From: Metapseudomonas otitidis
Lineage (GTDB): Bacteria; Pseudomonadota; Gammaproteobacteria; Pseudomonadales; Pseudomonadaceae
Length of the DNA stretch: 64,000 nt
Assembly: GCF_900111835.1 (NCBI RefSeq)
Contig: NZ_FOJP01000006.1
Location: 1-64,000, forward strand
Direction of reading: 5' to 3'
The notes below the pieces were generated by a model. The model did not search any database, was not told where the DNA came from, and was given only the letters and a program-made list of their open reading frames with translations. Below are positions 39,049-48,891 of this stretch, piece after piece. Both the position numbers and the translations under genes were made by a program. The first letter of the stretch is position 1. Each line of letters starts with the position of its first letter.

Positions 39049-39783
39049 ATGCGAGGGGGGTGGGGTTGGTCGGCAGCTGCGGCGCTGGCGCTTCTGGTGG
39101 CTGGTCTGGCGTGGTGGGGCTGGATGCTTCGCGCCCCTGTGTCCTCGGCGCCGAGCCTGGTGGTTCCACCGGCCTTTGCCCTGGCCAGGGAGTTCGGCTT
39201 CGGCGCCTATCGCCTGGCCTGGAGCGGGCGTGACCTGGACCTGCTCGATGGTGCGGGGCGTTCGTTGTGGCGCACGAAGGGGGGATTCCTCTCGGCCGGC
39301 AGGGCTGATCCTGTGGTGGGCTGCGAAGAACAGAGCCTGGAGGGGTTCCAGAGTGCCGGTCGTTGGCTGCAGGTCTTTGGTCACCTGCGCTGCACGGATG
39401 GCCGTATCAGCGCCTATCGCCTGGAGATGCAGGACGAGGGCGCGCGCGGCGTGCTTCTGTCCGTGACCCTGGGGGATCCGGCGCTCGACCGGGTTGTGCT
39501 GCGTTGGCAGCGCGAGCCCGACGAGCGATTCCAGGGCGTTGCCGATGCCGGAAATGGCAGTGCGGCCAGCGCGGGTGAGGGGAGGGGGCCGATACCCGAA
39601 GTGAAGGGGCGCTGGACGGTGGGGCCTTCCGAGTCGTTGCTGCTGCAATCGTCGAGCCGTACGTTCTACAGCGGACCGGGTGTGACGCGGGCATTCGATG
39701 CGGAATCCGCCGAAGTCGTTTCCCTTTCCGTGGAAGCGGGCAGCCTTGAGTTGCGGGTTGCCAGGCCTGCGCTATCGCCATGA
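39049..39783 (+). CDS. Exported protein resembling the N-terminal domain of GH31 glycosidases
   Basis: This encodes 244 residues with an N-terminal membrane or signal segment (7-27). The remainder is beta-rich. Several segments align by eye with the N-terminal beta-sandwich of glycoside hydrolase family 31: PDERFQGVADAGNG at the place of the usual E-x-F-Y-G-x-G-E, a SSSRTFYSGPG at the place of the SS-x-G-Y-G segment, and AEVVSLSVEAGSLELRVA at the domain end. The catalytic barrel is absent and no frameshifted continuation is visible downstream. It could be an orphan carbohydrate-binding sandwich or a remnant. The similarity is by eye only. Confidence 0.55.
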   Translation: MRGGWGWSAAAALALLVAGLAWWGWMLRAPVSSAPSLVVPPAFALAREFGFGAYRLAWSGRDLDLLDGAGRSLWRTKGGFLSAGRADPVVGCEEQSLEGFQSAGRWLQVFGHLRCTDGRISAYRLEMQDEGARGVLLSVTLGDPALDRVVLRWQREPDERFQGVADAGNGSAASAGEGRGPIPEVKGRWTVGPSESLLLQSSSRTFYSGPGVTRAFDAESAEVVSLSVEAGSLELRVARPALSP

Positions 39784-39890
39784 CCTTCCACTGGCTCCGA
39801 TGCGCGGCGGGTGCGTTCAGGCCTCTCCACAGCGAGCTGCGCCGCGAGTAGAATCCGCGCTCCCATCAGCCCTGTCATTACTCAGCGATC

Positions 39891-40166
39891 ATGATCTGCC
39901 GAGCAGGTTGCGGTGCCTGCTGCATAGCACCGTCCATTTCTTCCCCCATCCCCGGCATGCCCGATGGCAAGGCCGCGGGAGAGCGTTGTCTGCACCTGTC
40001 CCCCGAACATCTATGCCGTTTGTTTGGCAGGCCCGAGCGTCCGCAGGTCTGTTCGGCCTTCGATGCCGATCCTTTTGTCTGTGGCGAAACCCGTGAGGAC
40101 GCTATACGTTTGCTGGGCTGGCTGGAACAAGAGACCGCTGTCGCGGTCAGTCACTCTGTCCGGTAG
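39891..40166 (+). CDS. YkgJ-family cysteine cluster protein
   Basis: The 91-residue protein has the eight-Cys pattern of this family: CRAGCGACC at residues 3-11, then ERCLHLSPEHLCRLFG and RPQVCSAFDADPFVCG. It is a predicted zinc or iron-sulfur binding protein of unknown role, widespread as a single small gene. The ATG at 39891 lies immediately before the first Cys cluster, as usual. Confidence 0.9.
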   Translation: MICRAGCGACCIAPSISSPIPGMPDGKAAGERCLHLSPEHLCRLFGRPERPQVCSAFDADPFVCGETREDAIRLLGWLEQETAVAVSHSVR

Positions 40167-40215
40167 GCGTCCAAGAGGGACGAGGACTGGTCATCGAATA
40201 ACAAGGAGAAGAAGG

Positions 40216-40824
40216 ATGGTTTCGCTGCAACGTATCGCCGTGGCCTGCGGGCTGGGTGTCCTGCTGGCGTCGGCTGCCCACGCCGAGGACTGGAAGCTGG
40301 CCAAGGACGAGGATGGCATCAAGGTCTACCTCAGCGAGGTGTCCGGGTCCAAGTACAAGGCCTATCGCGGGGTCGTCACCATCAAGTCGGACGTCGCCAC
40401 CCTGCGCAAGCTGCAGGAGGATGTGTCCGGCTCCTGCAAGTGGATCCACGAGTGCGAGCAGCAGAAGCTGCTGAAGCGAGAAGGTGCGGATAGCTGGACC
40501 TACACGCGCTTCAATACGCCCTGGCCGGTCACCCCTCGTGATTCGATCATTCATGCGGTGACCAGCGAAGGCGCTGATGGCAGCCTGACCCGTGTCCTCA
40601 AGGGCGAGCCGACCTACCTGCCGGAGGAGAAGGGCTACGTTCGCGTGGCGTCGGTTGAAGGGGAGTGGAAGTTCGTGCCGAAAGGGGCCGATGCGGTGGA
40701 GGTGACCTACCAGGTCCACACCGAGCCGGGTGGCAGCGTGCCGTCCTGGCTGGCCAACAGCTTCGTGGTCGATGCGCCGTTCAATACCCTGGACCACCTG
40801 CGCAAGCTGGCCGAGAAGAAATGA
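40216..40824 (+). CDS. Exported START-domain lipid-binding-like protein
   Basis: The 202-residue protein has a signal peptide (1-23, ending AHA) and a START/SRPBCC domain: WKLAKDEDGIKVYLSEVSGS, then AYRGVVTIKSDVATLRKLQ, WPVTPRDSIIHAVTSEGAD and the C-terminal helix NTLDHLRKLAEKK. START folds bind lipids or other hydrophobic ligands in a deep pocket; the ligand is not known. The ATG at 40216 has AAGGAG and GAAGG upstream. It corresponds to the gene before gltA in P. aeruginosa (PA1579) and ends at a shared terminator. Confidence 0.88.
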   Translation: MVSLQRIAVACGLGVLLASAAHAEDWKLAKDEDGIKVYLSEVSGSKYKAYRGVVTIKSDVATLRKLQEDVSGSCKWIHECEQQKLLKREGADSWTYTRFNTPWPVTPRDSIIHAVTSEGADGSLTRVLKGEPTYLPEEKGYVRVASVEGEWKFVPKGADAVEVTYQVHTEPGGSVPSWLANSFVVDAPFNTLDHLRKLAEKK

Positions 40825-40841
40825 TCTATCGCTGAAATGAA

Positions 40842-40867
40842 AAAAGGCTGCCAATTGGCAGCCTTTT
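40842..40867. terminator. Bidirectional terminator between the START gene and gltA
   Basis: AAAAGGCTGCCAA and TTGGCAGCCTTTT form a perfect 13-bp stem without extra loop bases, with A and T tracts on the two sides. The two genes converge on it. Confidence 0.92.
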
Positions 40868-40882
40868 TCGTGGAGTTCGCGC

Positions 40883-42169
40883 TTACTTGCGAGCGTTGAG
40901 CTCGACGTAGTCGCGCTGCTCCGGGCCGGTGTACAGCTGGCGCGGGCGGCCAATCTTGTACGGGCCGGAAAGCATTTCCTTCCAGTGGGAGATCCAGCCG
41001 ACGGTGCGCGCCAGGGCGAAGATCACGGTGAACATGCTGGTGGGAATGCCGATGGCCTTCAGGATGATGCCGGAGTAGAAGTCCACGTTCGGGTAGAGGT
41101 TGCGCTCCTTGAAGTAAGGATCGTTGCGCGCGATCTCTTCCAGCTTCATGGCCAGTTCGAGTTGCGGGTCGTTGATGCCCAGTTCGGCCAGTACTTCATC
41201 GCAGGTCTGCTTCATGACCTTGGCGCGGGGGTCGAAGTTCTTGTAGACGCGGTGACCGAAGCCCATCAGCTTGAACGGATCGTTCTTGTCCTTGGCCTTG
41301 GCGACGTACTTCTCGATGTTGGAGACATCACCGATCTCGTCCAGCATGGTCAGTACTGCTTCGTTGGCGCCGCCGTGTGCCGGGCCCCAGAGGGCGGCGA
41401 TGCCGGCAGCGATGCAGGCGAACGGGTTGGCGCCGGAGGAGCCGGCCAGGCGAACAGTGGAGGTGGAGGCGTTCTGCTCGTGGTCCGCATGCAGGATGAA
41501 GATGCGATCCATGGCCTTGGCCAGTACCGGGCTGATCGGTTTGATCTCGCACGGGGTGTTGAACATCATGTGCAGGAAGTTTTCCGCGTAGTTCAGGTCG
41601 TTACGCGGGTACATCATGGGCTGGCCCATGGAGTACTTGTAGACCATGGCGGCGATGGTCGGCATCTTGGCGACCAGGCGGATCGCGGAGATCTCGCGGT
41701 GGTGCGGGTCGTTGATGTCCAGGGAGTCGTGGTAGAAGGCGGAGAGGGCGCCGACTACGCCGCACATGATGGCCATCGGGTGGGCATCACGGCGGAAGCC
41801 GTTGAAGAAGCTCTTGAGCTGCTCGTGCACCATGGTGTGATTCTTCACGGTGCTGACGAACTTGGCCTTTTCCTCTGCGCTGGGGAGTTCACCGTTCAGC
41901 AGGAGGTAACAGGTCTCCAGGTAATCGGAGTTCTCGGCCAGTTGCTCGATGGGGTAGCCGCGGTGAAGCAGAATGCCCTTGTCGCCGTCGATGTAGGTGA
42001 TCTTCGACTCGCAAGAGGCGGTAGACATAAAGCCAGGATCAAACGTGAAGCGCCCCGTGGAGGTCAGGCCCCGCACATCGATTACATCGGGACCTACGGT
42101 TCCGGACAGAACGGGCAGCTCGACGGGGGCTACGCCCTCGATGATCAACTGCGCTTTTTTGTCAGCCAT
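40883..42169 (-). CDS. gltA: Citrate synthase (type II, hexameric)
   Basis: The 428-residue protein condenses oxaloacetate and acetyl-CoA, the entry step of the TCA cycle. Gram-negative type II features are [40 protein letters not shown] with the catalytic His, [15 protein letters not shown] and the catalytic [14 protein letters not shown]; Asp is in the C-terminal [14 protein letters not shown]. It is divergent from sdhC, with the promoter at 42228-42255. Confidence 0.98.
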   Translation of the reverse strand: MADKKAQLIIEGVAPVELPVLSGTVGPDVIDVRGLTSTGRFTFDPGFMSTASCESKITYIDGDKGILLHRGYPIEQLAENSDYLETCYLLLNGELPSAEEKAKFVSTVKNHTMVHEQLKSFFNGFRRDAHPMAIMCGVVGALSAFYHDSLDINDPHHREISAIRLVAKMPTIAAMVYKYSMGQPMMYPRNDLNYAENFLHMMFNTPCEIKPISPVLAKAMDRIFILHADHEQNASTSTVRLAGSSGANPFACIAAGIAALWGPAHGGANEAVLTMLDEIGDVSNIEKYVAKAKDKNDPFKLMGFGHRVYKNFDPRAKVMKQTCDEVLAELGINDPQLELAMKLEEIARNDPYFKERNLYPNVDFYSGIILKAIGIPTSMFTVIFALARTVGWISHWKEMLSGPYKIGRPRQLYTGPEQRDYVELNARK

Positions 42170-42227
42170 AACGGCCTCCTATTTATGCTTGAAATCATCA
42201 GACAGCCCCCCACGCAGGGCCCGCACC

Positions 42228-42255
42228 ACTATAGAGGTATAAATCCGAATGTCAA
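42228..42255 (-). promoter_or_regulatory. gltA promoter
   Basis: On the minus strand, TTGACA (42255-42250) and TATAGT (42233-42228) are spaced by 16 bp, about 60 bp upstream of the gltA start. This is a near-consensus sigma-70 promoter. Confidence 0.75.
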
Positions 42256-42369
42256 TTTGGAGAAACCCATGTGGCAGGCGGGTTTGCGGGCATTTTTCAA
42301 GTAAAAAGGCGGCCTATTTACGCCTTTTATTTAGGGCGTGCAATCCGCTATTGGGTGGGGGGGATTGCG

Positions 42370-42398
42370 TTGTCATTAGTCAGCTAACTGTCTATACT
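42370..42398 (+). promoter_or_regulatory. sdhCDAB-suc operon promoter
   Basis: TTGTCA (42370-42375) and TATACT (42393-42398) are spaced by exactly 17 bp. The leader to sdhC is about 125 nt. Confidence 0.75.
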
Positions 42399-42530
42399 CA
42401 CGGCCCGACCTCAGGGGGCTTTGAAGGCCTGTAATCCGGAGGTTGGCACTCCCTTGGTGAGGGGTACCTGACCAGTGCACTTCCCGACAACTTGCCCTGA
42501 TTGTTAGGGGCCTCAGTGTGAAAAAAAGCC

Positions 42531-42905
42531 GTGAATAGCCAACGACCTGTAAACCTAGATCTCAGGACCATCAAACTCCCGATCACAGCTTATACGTCCA
42601 TTCTTCACCGCATCTCCGGCGTCATCCTCTTCATCGGCATCGCTGTGCTGCTTTATGCGCTCGGCAAGTCGCTTGAATCCGAGGCTGGCTTCGAGAGCGT
42701 GAAGGCGTGTCTGACCAGTCCGCTGGCCAAGCTTGTGATTTGGGGCCTGCTGTCCGCACTGCTCTATCACCTGGTAGCCGGCGTGCGCCACCTGGTAATG
42801 GACGCGGGTGTCGGTGAGACGCTCGAGGGCGGCAAGCGGGGCTCGAAAATCGTCATCGCAGTTTCGGCTGTGCTGATCATTCTCGCGGGGGTATGGGTAT
42901 GGTAA
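42531..42905 (+). CDS. sdhC: Succinate dehydrogenase cytochrome b556 subunit
   Basis: The 124-residue membrane anchor has three helices. ITAYTSILHRISGVILF carries the quinone-site Ser and Arg, and the haem-ligand His is in LLYHLVAGVRHLVMD. With SdhD it anchors complex II and binds haem b and ubiquinone. Translation starts at a GTG at 42531. It is the first gene of the operon; sdhD overlaps by 7 bp. Confidence 0.97.
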   Translation: MNSQRPVNLDLRTIKLPITAYTSILHRISGVILFIGIAVLLYALGKSLESEAGFESVKACLTSPLAKLVIWGLLSALLYHLVAGVRHLVMDAGVGETLEGGKRGSKIVIAVSAVLIILAGVWVW

Positions 42906-43267
42906 CCAACGTCACGAACTTCTCGCGTTCGGGTCTCTATGACTGGATGGCTCAGCGCGTTTCTGCAGTCGTTCTCGCGGCTTATTTCCTTTTCCTGCTG
43001 GGGTACCTCGTTGCTCACCCCGGACTGACCTTTGCCGATTGGCATGGTCTGTTCTCACAGAGCTGGATGCGCATTTTCAGTCTGCTCGGACTGGTCGCCC
43101 TGGGTGTTCATGCCTGGGTCGGCATGTGGACCATTTCCACTGACTACCTGACGCCGATGGCGCTGGGTCGTTGGGCGGTGGTCGTGCGTTTCCTGTTCCA
43201 GGCCGTTTGCGGTATGGCGATGTTCGCCTACTTCGTCTGGGGCGTTCAGATTCTGTGGGGTATCTGA
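42899..43267 (+). CDS. sdhD: Succinate dehydrogenase membrane anchor SdhD
   Basis: The 122-residue protein has three membrane helices: DWMAQRVSAVVLAAYFLF, then MRIFSLLGLVALGVHAWVGM with the haem-ligand His, and FLFQAVCGMAMFAYFVWGVQ. The ATG at 42899 lies inside the sdhC end; another ATG at 42893 is in frame. The TDY segment after helix 2 supplies the quinone-site Tyr. Confidence 0.96.
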   Translation: MVTNVTNFSRSGLYDWMAQRVSAVVLAAYFLFLLGYLVAHPGLTFADWHGLFSQSWMRIFSLLGLVALGVHAWVGMWTISTDYLTPMALGRWAVVVRFLFQAVCGMAMFAYFVWGVQILWGI

Positions 43268-43270
43268 TTC

Positions 43271-45043
43271 ATGGCTAACATTCGTACTCTTTCCTTCGAT
43301 GCCATCATCGTCGGCGGTGGTGGTGCTGGCATGCGCGCTGCTCTGCAGCTGGCTCAGGGTGGTCACAAGACTGCCGTGGTGACCAAGGTCTTCCCGACCC
43401 GCTCCCATACCGTTTCCGCTCAAGGTGGCATCACCTGCGCCATCGCTTCGGCCGACCCGAACGACGATTGGCGCTGGCACATGTACGACACCGTCAAGGG
43501 CTCCGACTACATCGGTGACCAGGACGCTATCGAATACATGTGCTCCGTGGGGCCGGAGGCCGTGTTCGAGCTCGAGCACATGGGGCTGCCGTTCTCCCGT
43601 ACCGAACAAGGCCGCATCTACCAGCGTCCGTTCGGCGGCCAGTCCAAGGACTTCGGCAAGGGCGGTCAGGCTGCTCGTACCTGCGCCGCAGCCGATCGTA
43701 CCGGTCACGCGCTGCTGCACACCCTGTACCAGGCCAACCTGAAGAACGGTACCTCGTTCCTCAACGAGTGGTATGCCGTTGACCTGGTGAAGAACCAGGA
43801 CGGCGCCATCGTCGGCATCATCGCCATCTGCATCGAGACCGGCGAGACCGTCTACATCCGCTCCAAGGCCGTCGTGCTGGCCACCGGTGGTGCAGGCCGT
43901 ATCTACGCTTCCACCACCAATGCCCTGATCAACACCGGTGACGGTGTCGGCATGGCCCTGCGCGCTGGCGTGCCGGTCCAGGACATCGAGATGTGGCAGT
44001 TCCACCCGACCGGTATTGCCGGCGCTGGCGTACTGGTGACCGAAGGTTGCCGTGGTGAAGGTGGTTACCTGATCAACGCCCATGGCGAGCGCTTCATGGA
44101 GCGTTACGCTCCGAACGCCAAGGACCTGGCAGGCCGCGATGTGGTTGCCCGCTCCATGGTCAAGGAAGTGATCGCCGGCAACGGCGTCGGCCCGAACAAG
44201 GATCACGTGCTGCTGAAGCTGGACCACCTCGGTGAGGAAGTCCTGCACAGCCGCCTGCCCGGCATCTGCGAACTGTCTAAGACCTTCGCGCATGTCGACC
44301 CCGTTGTTGCGCCGATCCCGGTCATCCCGACCTGCCACTACATGATGGGCGGCGTTGCCACCAACATCCATGGCCAGGCCATTACTCAGGATGCCAACGG
44401 CAACGACACGATCATCGAAGGCCTGTTCGCGGTCGGCGAAGTCGCGTGCGTATCCGTGCATGGTGCCAACCGCCTGGGCGGCAACTCCCTGCTGGACCTC
44501 GTGGTCTTCGGTCGTGCGGCTGGCCTGCACCTCGAGAAGGCCCTCAAGGAAGGCATCGAGACCCGTGGCGCGAGCGACACCGACATCGAGCAATCCCTCA
44601 AGCGTCTGGCTGGTGTCAACGAGCGTTCCAGTGGTGAAGAAGTCGCCCCGCTGAAGCGCGAACTGCAACAGTGCATGCAGAACTACTTCGGTGTGTTCCG
44701 CACTGGCGAATACATGCAGAAGGGCATCGCCCAACTCGCCGACCTGCGCGAGCGCATCGCCGGCGTCAAGATCAACGATAAGTCCCAGGCTTTCAACACT
44801 GCGCGCATCGAAGCGCTGGAGTTGCAGAACCTGCTGGAAGTCGCGGAAGCCACTGCCATCGCCGCCGAGGTCCGCAAGGAGTCCCGTGGTGCCCATGCCC
44901 GCGAAGACTTCGAGGATCGGGACGACGAGAACTGGCTGTGCCATACCCTGTACTTCCCGGGTGAGAAGCGCGTATCCAAGCGCGCCGTCAACTTCGCGCC
45001 GAAGACCGTTCCGGCCTTCGAACCCAAAGTACGTACCTATTAA
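43271..45043 (+). CDS. sdhA: Succinate dehydrogenase flavoprotein subunit
   Basis: The 590-residue subunit oxidises succinate to fumarate. The FAD dinucleotide fold is at [20 protein letters not shown]; the covalent flavin His is in [13 protein letters not shown]. The active-site region has [20 protein letters not shown] and the capping-domain [39 protein letters not shown] follows. Full length. It starts 3 bp after sdhD. Confidence 0.98.
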   Translation: MANIRTLSFDAIIVGGGGAGMRAALQLAQGGHKTAVVTKVFPTRSHTVSAQGGITCAIASADPNDDWRWHMYDTVKGSDYIGDQDAIEYMCSVGPEAVFELEHMGLPFSRTEQGRIYQRPFGGQSKDFGKGGQAARTCAAADRTGHALLHTLYQANLKNGTSFLNEWYAVDLVKNQDGAIVGIIAICIETGETVYIRSKAVVLATGGAGRIYASTTNALINTGDGVGMALRAGVPVQDIEMWQFHPTGIAGAGVLVTEGCRGEGGYLINAHGERFMERYAPNAKDLAGRDVVARSMVKEVIAGNGVGPNKDHVLLKLDHLGEEVLHSRLPGICELSKTFAHVDPVVAPIPVIPTCHYMMGGVATNIHGQAITQDANGNDTIIEGLFAVGEVACVSVHGANRLGGNSLLDLVVFGRAAGLHLEKALKEGIETRGASDTDIEQSLKRLAGVNERSSGEEVAPLKRELQQCMQNYFGVFRTGEYMQKGIAQLADLRERIAGVKINDKSQAFNTARIEALELQNLLEVAEATAIAAEVRKESRGAHAREDFEDRDDENWLCHTLYFPGEKRVSKRAVNFAPKTVPAFEPKVRTY

Positions 45044-45054
45044 GGGTGGCCGAC

Positions 45055-45771
45055 ATGTCCAACACTCTCACTGTTAGCGTCTATCGCTACAACCCGGAGA
45101 GCGACAGCGCTCCGACCATGCAGGACTTCCAGGTTGATACCGGCGGCAAGGACATCATGGTTCTCGATGTCCTGGCCCTGATCAAGGAAAAGGACGAGGG
45201 TTTCTCCTACCGTCGTTCCTGCCGTGAAGGCGTCTGCGGCTCCGATGGCATGAACATCAACGGCAAGAACGGCCTGGCCTGCATCACCCCGCTGTCCGCT
45301 GCCGGGCTGAAGGGCGGCAAGCTGGTGATCCGTCCGCTGCCGGGCCTGCCGGTCATCCGTGACCTCGTCGTCGACATGAGCATCTTCTACAAGCAGTACG
45401 AGAAGGTGAAACCCTTCCTGCAGAACGACACGCCCGCTCCGGCGATCGAGCGTCTGCAGTCCCCGGAACAGCGCGAGAAGCTGGACGGTCTGTACGAGTG
45501 CATCCTGTGTGCTTGCTGCTCGACCTCCTGCCCGTCGTTCTGGTGGAACCCCGACAAGTTCCTCGGTCCCGCTGCGCTGCTGCAGGCCTACCGTTTCCTG
45601 GCCGACAGCCGCGACACCAAGACCGAAGAGCGTCTGGCTGCCCTGGATGACCCGTTCAGCGTATTCCGCTGCCGCGGCATCATGAACTGCGTGAACGTCT
45701 GCCCCAAGGGTCTGAACCCCACTAAGGCTATCGGTCACGTACGCAACATGTTGCTGCAAAGCGGTACCTGA
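45055..45771 (+). CDS. sdhB: Succinate dehydrogenase iron-sulfur subunit
   Basis: The 238-residue protein carries the [2Fe-2S] ligands CREGVCGSDGMNINGKNGLAC region (first Cys about residue 57), then the [4Fe-4S] CILCACCSTSC and [3Fe-4S] CRGIMNCVNVCPKGLNP clusters, passing electrons from FAD to quinone. I chose the ATG at 45055 with AAGGGTGG upstream; a GTG at 45046 is in frame. It ends before a hairpin and a 246-bp gap to sucA. Confidence 0.97.
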   Translation: MSNTLTVSVYRYNPESDSAPTMQDFQVDTGGKDIMVLDVLALIKEKDEGFSYRRSCREGVCGSDGMNINGKNGLACITPLSAAGLKGGKLVIRPLPGLPVIRDLVVDMSIFYKQYEKVKPFLQNDTPAPAIERLQSPEQREKLDGLYECILCACCSTSCPSFWWNPDKFLGPAALLQAYRFLADSRDTKTEERLAALDDPFSVFRCRGIMNCVNVCPKGLNPTKAIGHVRNMLLQSGT

Positions 45772-45797
45772 TGCGTTACATGCTGTACCCGTAACAC

Positions 45798-45823
45798 CTG
45801 CGGCGCCTTTCGGGGCGCCGCAG
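45798..45823 (+). terminator. Hairpin between sdhB and sucA
   Basis: CTGCGGCGCC (45798-45807) pairs with GGCGCCGCAG (45814-45823). No T tract follows, so it is more likely a partial terminator or mRNA-processing structure that sets the sdh:suc ratio than a full stop. Confidence 0.5.
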
Positions 45824-46017
45824 TACAACCAGGACCGACGCTCACAAAGCCGAAGTCCTTATTTGAAATGATATAGATGACCAGCAGGGGCAACCGGGCT
45901 GGTGCCCGGACTATCTGCGGGATCCTGAGTGGCTTTCATCCTGGTCGCCGTACCCGGAGTTGAGGCTGCGATGCCGATTCCACGCCGGTGGTGTCCCCTT
46001 ACCGAGGGTGACCAAGC

Positions 46018-48849
46018 ATGCAAGAAAGCGAAATGCAGCGCATGTGGAACAGCGCCCACCTATCCGGTGGCAACGCTGCATATGTGGAAGAGCTCTATGA
46101 GCTTTACCTGCACGATCCCAACGCTGTGCCAGAAGAGTGGCGCACCTACTTCCAGAAGTTGCCGTCCGACGGCAATGCAGCCACCGACGTATCGCATTCT
46201 ACCGTTCGCGACCATTTCGTCCTGCTCGCCAAGAATCAGCGCCGCGCTCAGCCGGTTTCCGCTGGCAGCGTCAGCACCGAGCACGAGAAGAAGCAGGTTG
46301 AAGTCCTGCGCCTGATCCAGGCCTTCCGCATGCGCGGCCATCAGGCGGCCCAGCTCGACCCCCTTGGCCTCTGGCAGCGCAAGGCCCCGGCCGATCTGGC
46401 GATCAATCACTACGGCCTGACCGATGCCGATCTCGACACCACCTTCCGTACCGGTGAGCTTTACATCGGCAAGGAAGAGGCAACCCTGCGCGAGATCCAC
46501 CAGGCCCTGCAGCAAACCTATTGCAGCACCTTCGGCGCCGAGTTCACCCACATCGTCGATTCCGAGCAGCGCAAGTGGTTCCAGCAGCGTCTGGAAAGCG
46601 TGCGTGGCCGTCCGTCCTTCTCCCCTGAGGTCAAGAGCCACCTGCTCGAGCGCCTGACTGCGGCCGAAGGCCTGGAGAAGTACCTGGGTACCAAGTACCC
46701 GGGCACCAAGCGTTTCGGCCTGGAAGGTGGTGAAAGCCTCATTCCGATGCTGGACGAGATCATCCAGCGTTCCGGTGCATACGGTACCCAGGAGATCGTC
46801 ATCGGCATGGCCCACCGGGGCCGCCTGAACGTACTGGTCAACACCTTCGGCAAGAACCCGCGCGACCTCTTCGACGAGTTCGAAGGCAAGAAGGTCGAGG
46901 GCCTGTCCTCCGGTGACGTGAAGTACCACCAGGGGTTCTCCTCCAACGTCATGACCGCTGGTGGCGAAGTTCACCTGGCCCTGGCGTTCAACCCCTCCCA
47001 CCTGGAAATCGTTTCCCCGGTGGTGGAAGGTTCCGTTCGTGCCCGTCAGGATCGCCGCAGGGACAAGACTGGCGACAAGGTACTGCCGATCTCCATCCAC
47101 GGCGACGCCGCCTTCGCAGGCCAGGGCGTGGTCATGGAAACCTTCCAGATGTCGCAGACCCGTGGCTACCGCACCGGCGGCACGGTTCACATCGTCATCA
47201 ACAACCAGGTCGGTTTCACCACCAGCCGCCAGGAAGATGCGCGCTCCACCGAGTACGCCACCGACGTCGCCAAGATGATCCAGGCGCCGATCTTCCACGT
47301 GAACGGTGATGACCCCGAAGCCGTACTGTTCGTGACCCAGCTGGCCGTCGACTACCGCATGCAGTTCAAGCGCGACGTGGTGATCGACCTGGTCTGCTAC
47401 CGTCGCCGTGGCCACAACGAGGCCGATGAGCCGTCCGGTACCCAGCCGCTGATGTACCAGCAGATCGCCAAGCAGCGCACCACCCGTGAGCTGTATGCCG
47501 ATGCCCTGATCCAGGGTGGCGTGCTCGATGCCGAGCGCATCCAGGCCAAGATGGACGAGTACCGCACTGCGCTGGACAACGGCCAGCACGTGGTCAAGAG
47601 CCTGGTGAAGGAGCCCAACAAGGAGCTGTTCGTCGACTGGCGTCCGTACCTGGGCCATGCCTGGACCGCTCGTCACGACACCCGTTTCGACCTGAAGACC
47701 CTGCAGGAACTCTCCGCCAAGCTGCTGGAGATCCCGGAAGGTTTCGTCGTCCAGCGTCAGGTCTCGAAGATCCTCGAAGACCGCCAGAAGATGGGCGCCG
47801 GCGGCCTGCCGATCAACTGGGGCTACGCCGAGACCATGGCATACGCCACCCTGCTGTTCGAAGGCCACCCGGTTCGCATCACCGGCCAGGACGTGGGCCG
47901 CGGTACCTTCTCGCACCGCCACGCGGCGCTGCACAACCAGAAGGATGCCAGCACCTACCTGCCGCTGCAGAACCTGTTCGACGGCCAGCCGAGCTTCGAG
48001 CTTTACGACTCCTACCTCTCCGAGGAAGCCGTACTGGCGTTCGAATACGGCTACTCCACCACCACGCCCAACGCGCTGGTGATCTGGGAAGCCCAGTTCG
48101 GTGACTTCGCCAACGGCGCCCAGGTGGTGATCGACCAGTTCATCACCAGCGGCGAGCACAAGTGGGGCCGTCTGTGCGGCCTGACCATGCTGCTGCCGCA
48201 CGGCTACGAAGGCCAGGGTCCGGAGCACTCCTCTGCGCGTCTGGAGCGCTACCTGCAGCTGTGCGCCGAGCACAACATCCAGGTTTGCGTGCCGACCACG
48301 CCGGCTCAGGTCTACCACATGCTGCGCCGCCAGGTGATTCGCCCGCTGCGCAAGCCGCTGGTTGCCCTTACGCCCAAGTCGCTGCTGCGTCACAAGCTGG
48401 CCATCTCCACCCTGGAAGATCTGGCCGAAGGCTCCTTCCAGACCGTCATCGGCGAGATCGATCCGATCGATCCGAAGAAGGTCGAGCGCCTCGTGCTCTG
48501 CAGCGGCAAGGTCTACTACGACCTGCTGGAGAAGCGTCGCACCGAAGGCCGCGAGGACATCGCGATCGTGCGTATCGAGCAGCTGTATCCGTTCCCGGAA
48601 GACGACCTGGCTGAGGTTCTGGCTGCCTACAAGAACCTCAAGCACATCGTCTGGTGCCAGGAAGAGCCCATGAACCAGGGCGCCTGGTACTGCAGCCAGC
48701 ACCATATGCGTCGTGTGGCCAGCGCCCACAAGAAAGGCCTGTTCCTCGAGTACGCCGGGCGTGATGCCTCGGCCTCTCCGGCCTGTGGCTACGCCTCCAT
48801 GCACGCCGAGCAGCAGGAAAAACTGCTGCAGGACGCCTTTACTGTTTAA
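46018..48849 (+). CDS. sucA: 2-Oxoglutarate dehydrogenase E1 component
   Basis: The 943-residue thiamine-diphosphate enzyme decarboxylates 2-oxoglutarate and transfers succinyl to SucB. It has the N-terminal E2-binding segment (AAYVEELYELYLHDPNAVPE), a conserved HRGRLNVLVNTFGKNP, the ThDP site GDAAFAGQGVVMETFQMS with VINNQVGFTT, and the transketolase-type Pyr domain with GQDVGRGTFSHRHA. The C-terminal domain includes CQEEPMNQGAWYCSQHHMRR. Full length. A 42-bp gap leads to sucB. Confidence 0.98.
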   Translation: MQESEMQRMWNSAHLSGGNAAYVEELYELYLHDPNAVPEEWRTYFQKLPSDGNAATDVSHSTVRDHFVLLAKNQRRAQPVSAGSVSTEHEKKQVEVLRLIQAFRMRGHQAAQLDPLGLWQRKAPADLAINHYGLTDADLDTTFRTGELYIGKEEATLREIHQALQQTYCSTFGAEFTHIVDSEQRKWFQQRLESVRGRPSFSPEVKSHLLERLTAAEGLEKYLGTKYPGTKRFGLEGGESLIPMLDEIIQRSGAYGTQEIVIGMAHRGRLNVLVNTFGKNPRDLFDEFEGKKVEGLSSGDVKYHQGFSSNVMTAGGEVHLALAFNPSHLEIVSPVVEGSVRARQDRRRDKTGDKVLPISIHGDAAFAGQGVVMETFQMSQTRGYRTGGTVHIVINNQVGFTTSRQEDARSTEYATDVAKMIQAPIFHVNGDDPEAVLFVTQLAVDYRMQFKRDVVIDLVCYRRRGHNEADEPSGTQPLMYQQIAKQRTTRELYADALIQGGVLDAERIQAKMDEYRTALDNGQHVVKSLVKEPNKELFVDWRPYLGHAWTARHDTRFDLKTLQELSAKLLEIPEGFVVQRQVSKILEDRQKMGAGGLPINWGYAETMAYATLLFEGHPVRITGQDVGRGTFSHRHAALHNQKDASTYLPLQNLFDGQPSFELYDSYLSEEAVLAFEYGYSTTTPNALVIWEAQFGDFANGAQVVIDQFITSGEHKWGRLCGLTMLLPHGYEGQGPEHSSARLERYLQLCAEHNIQVCVPTTPAQVYHMLRRQVIRPLRKPLVALTPKSLLRHKLAISTLEDLAEGSFQTVIGEIDPIDPKKVERLVLCSGKVYYDLLEKRRTEGREDIAIVRIEQLYPFPEDDLAEVLAAYKNLKHIVWCQEEPMNQGAWYCSQHHMRRVASAHKKGLFLEYAGRDASASPACGYASMHAEQQEKLLQDAFTV

Positions 48850-48891
48850 CGCCTTCGCGCAGAAAACCGAATCAGACAGGAAAAACACACA

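Noticed and set aside
43055-44944. A 629-codon open frame antisense to sdhA and sdhD
   Set aside because: Same artefact of high GC third positions; sdhA is unambiguous on the forward strand.
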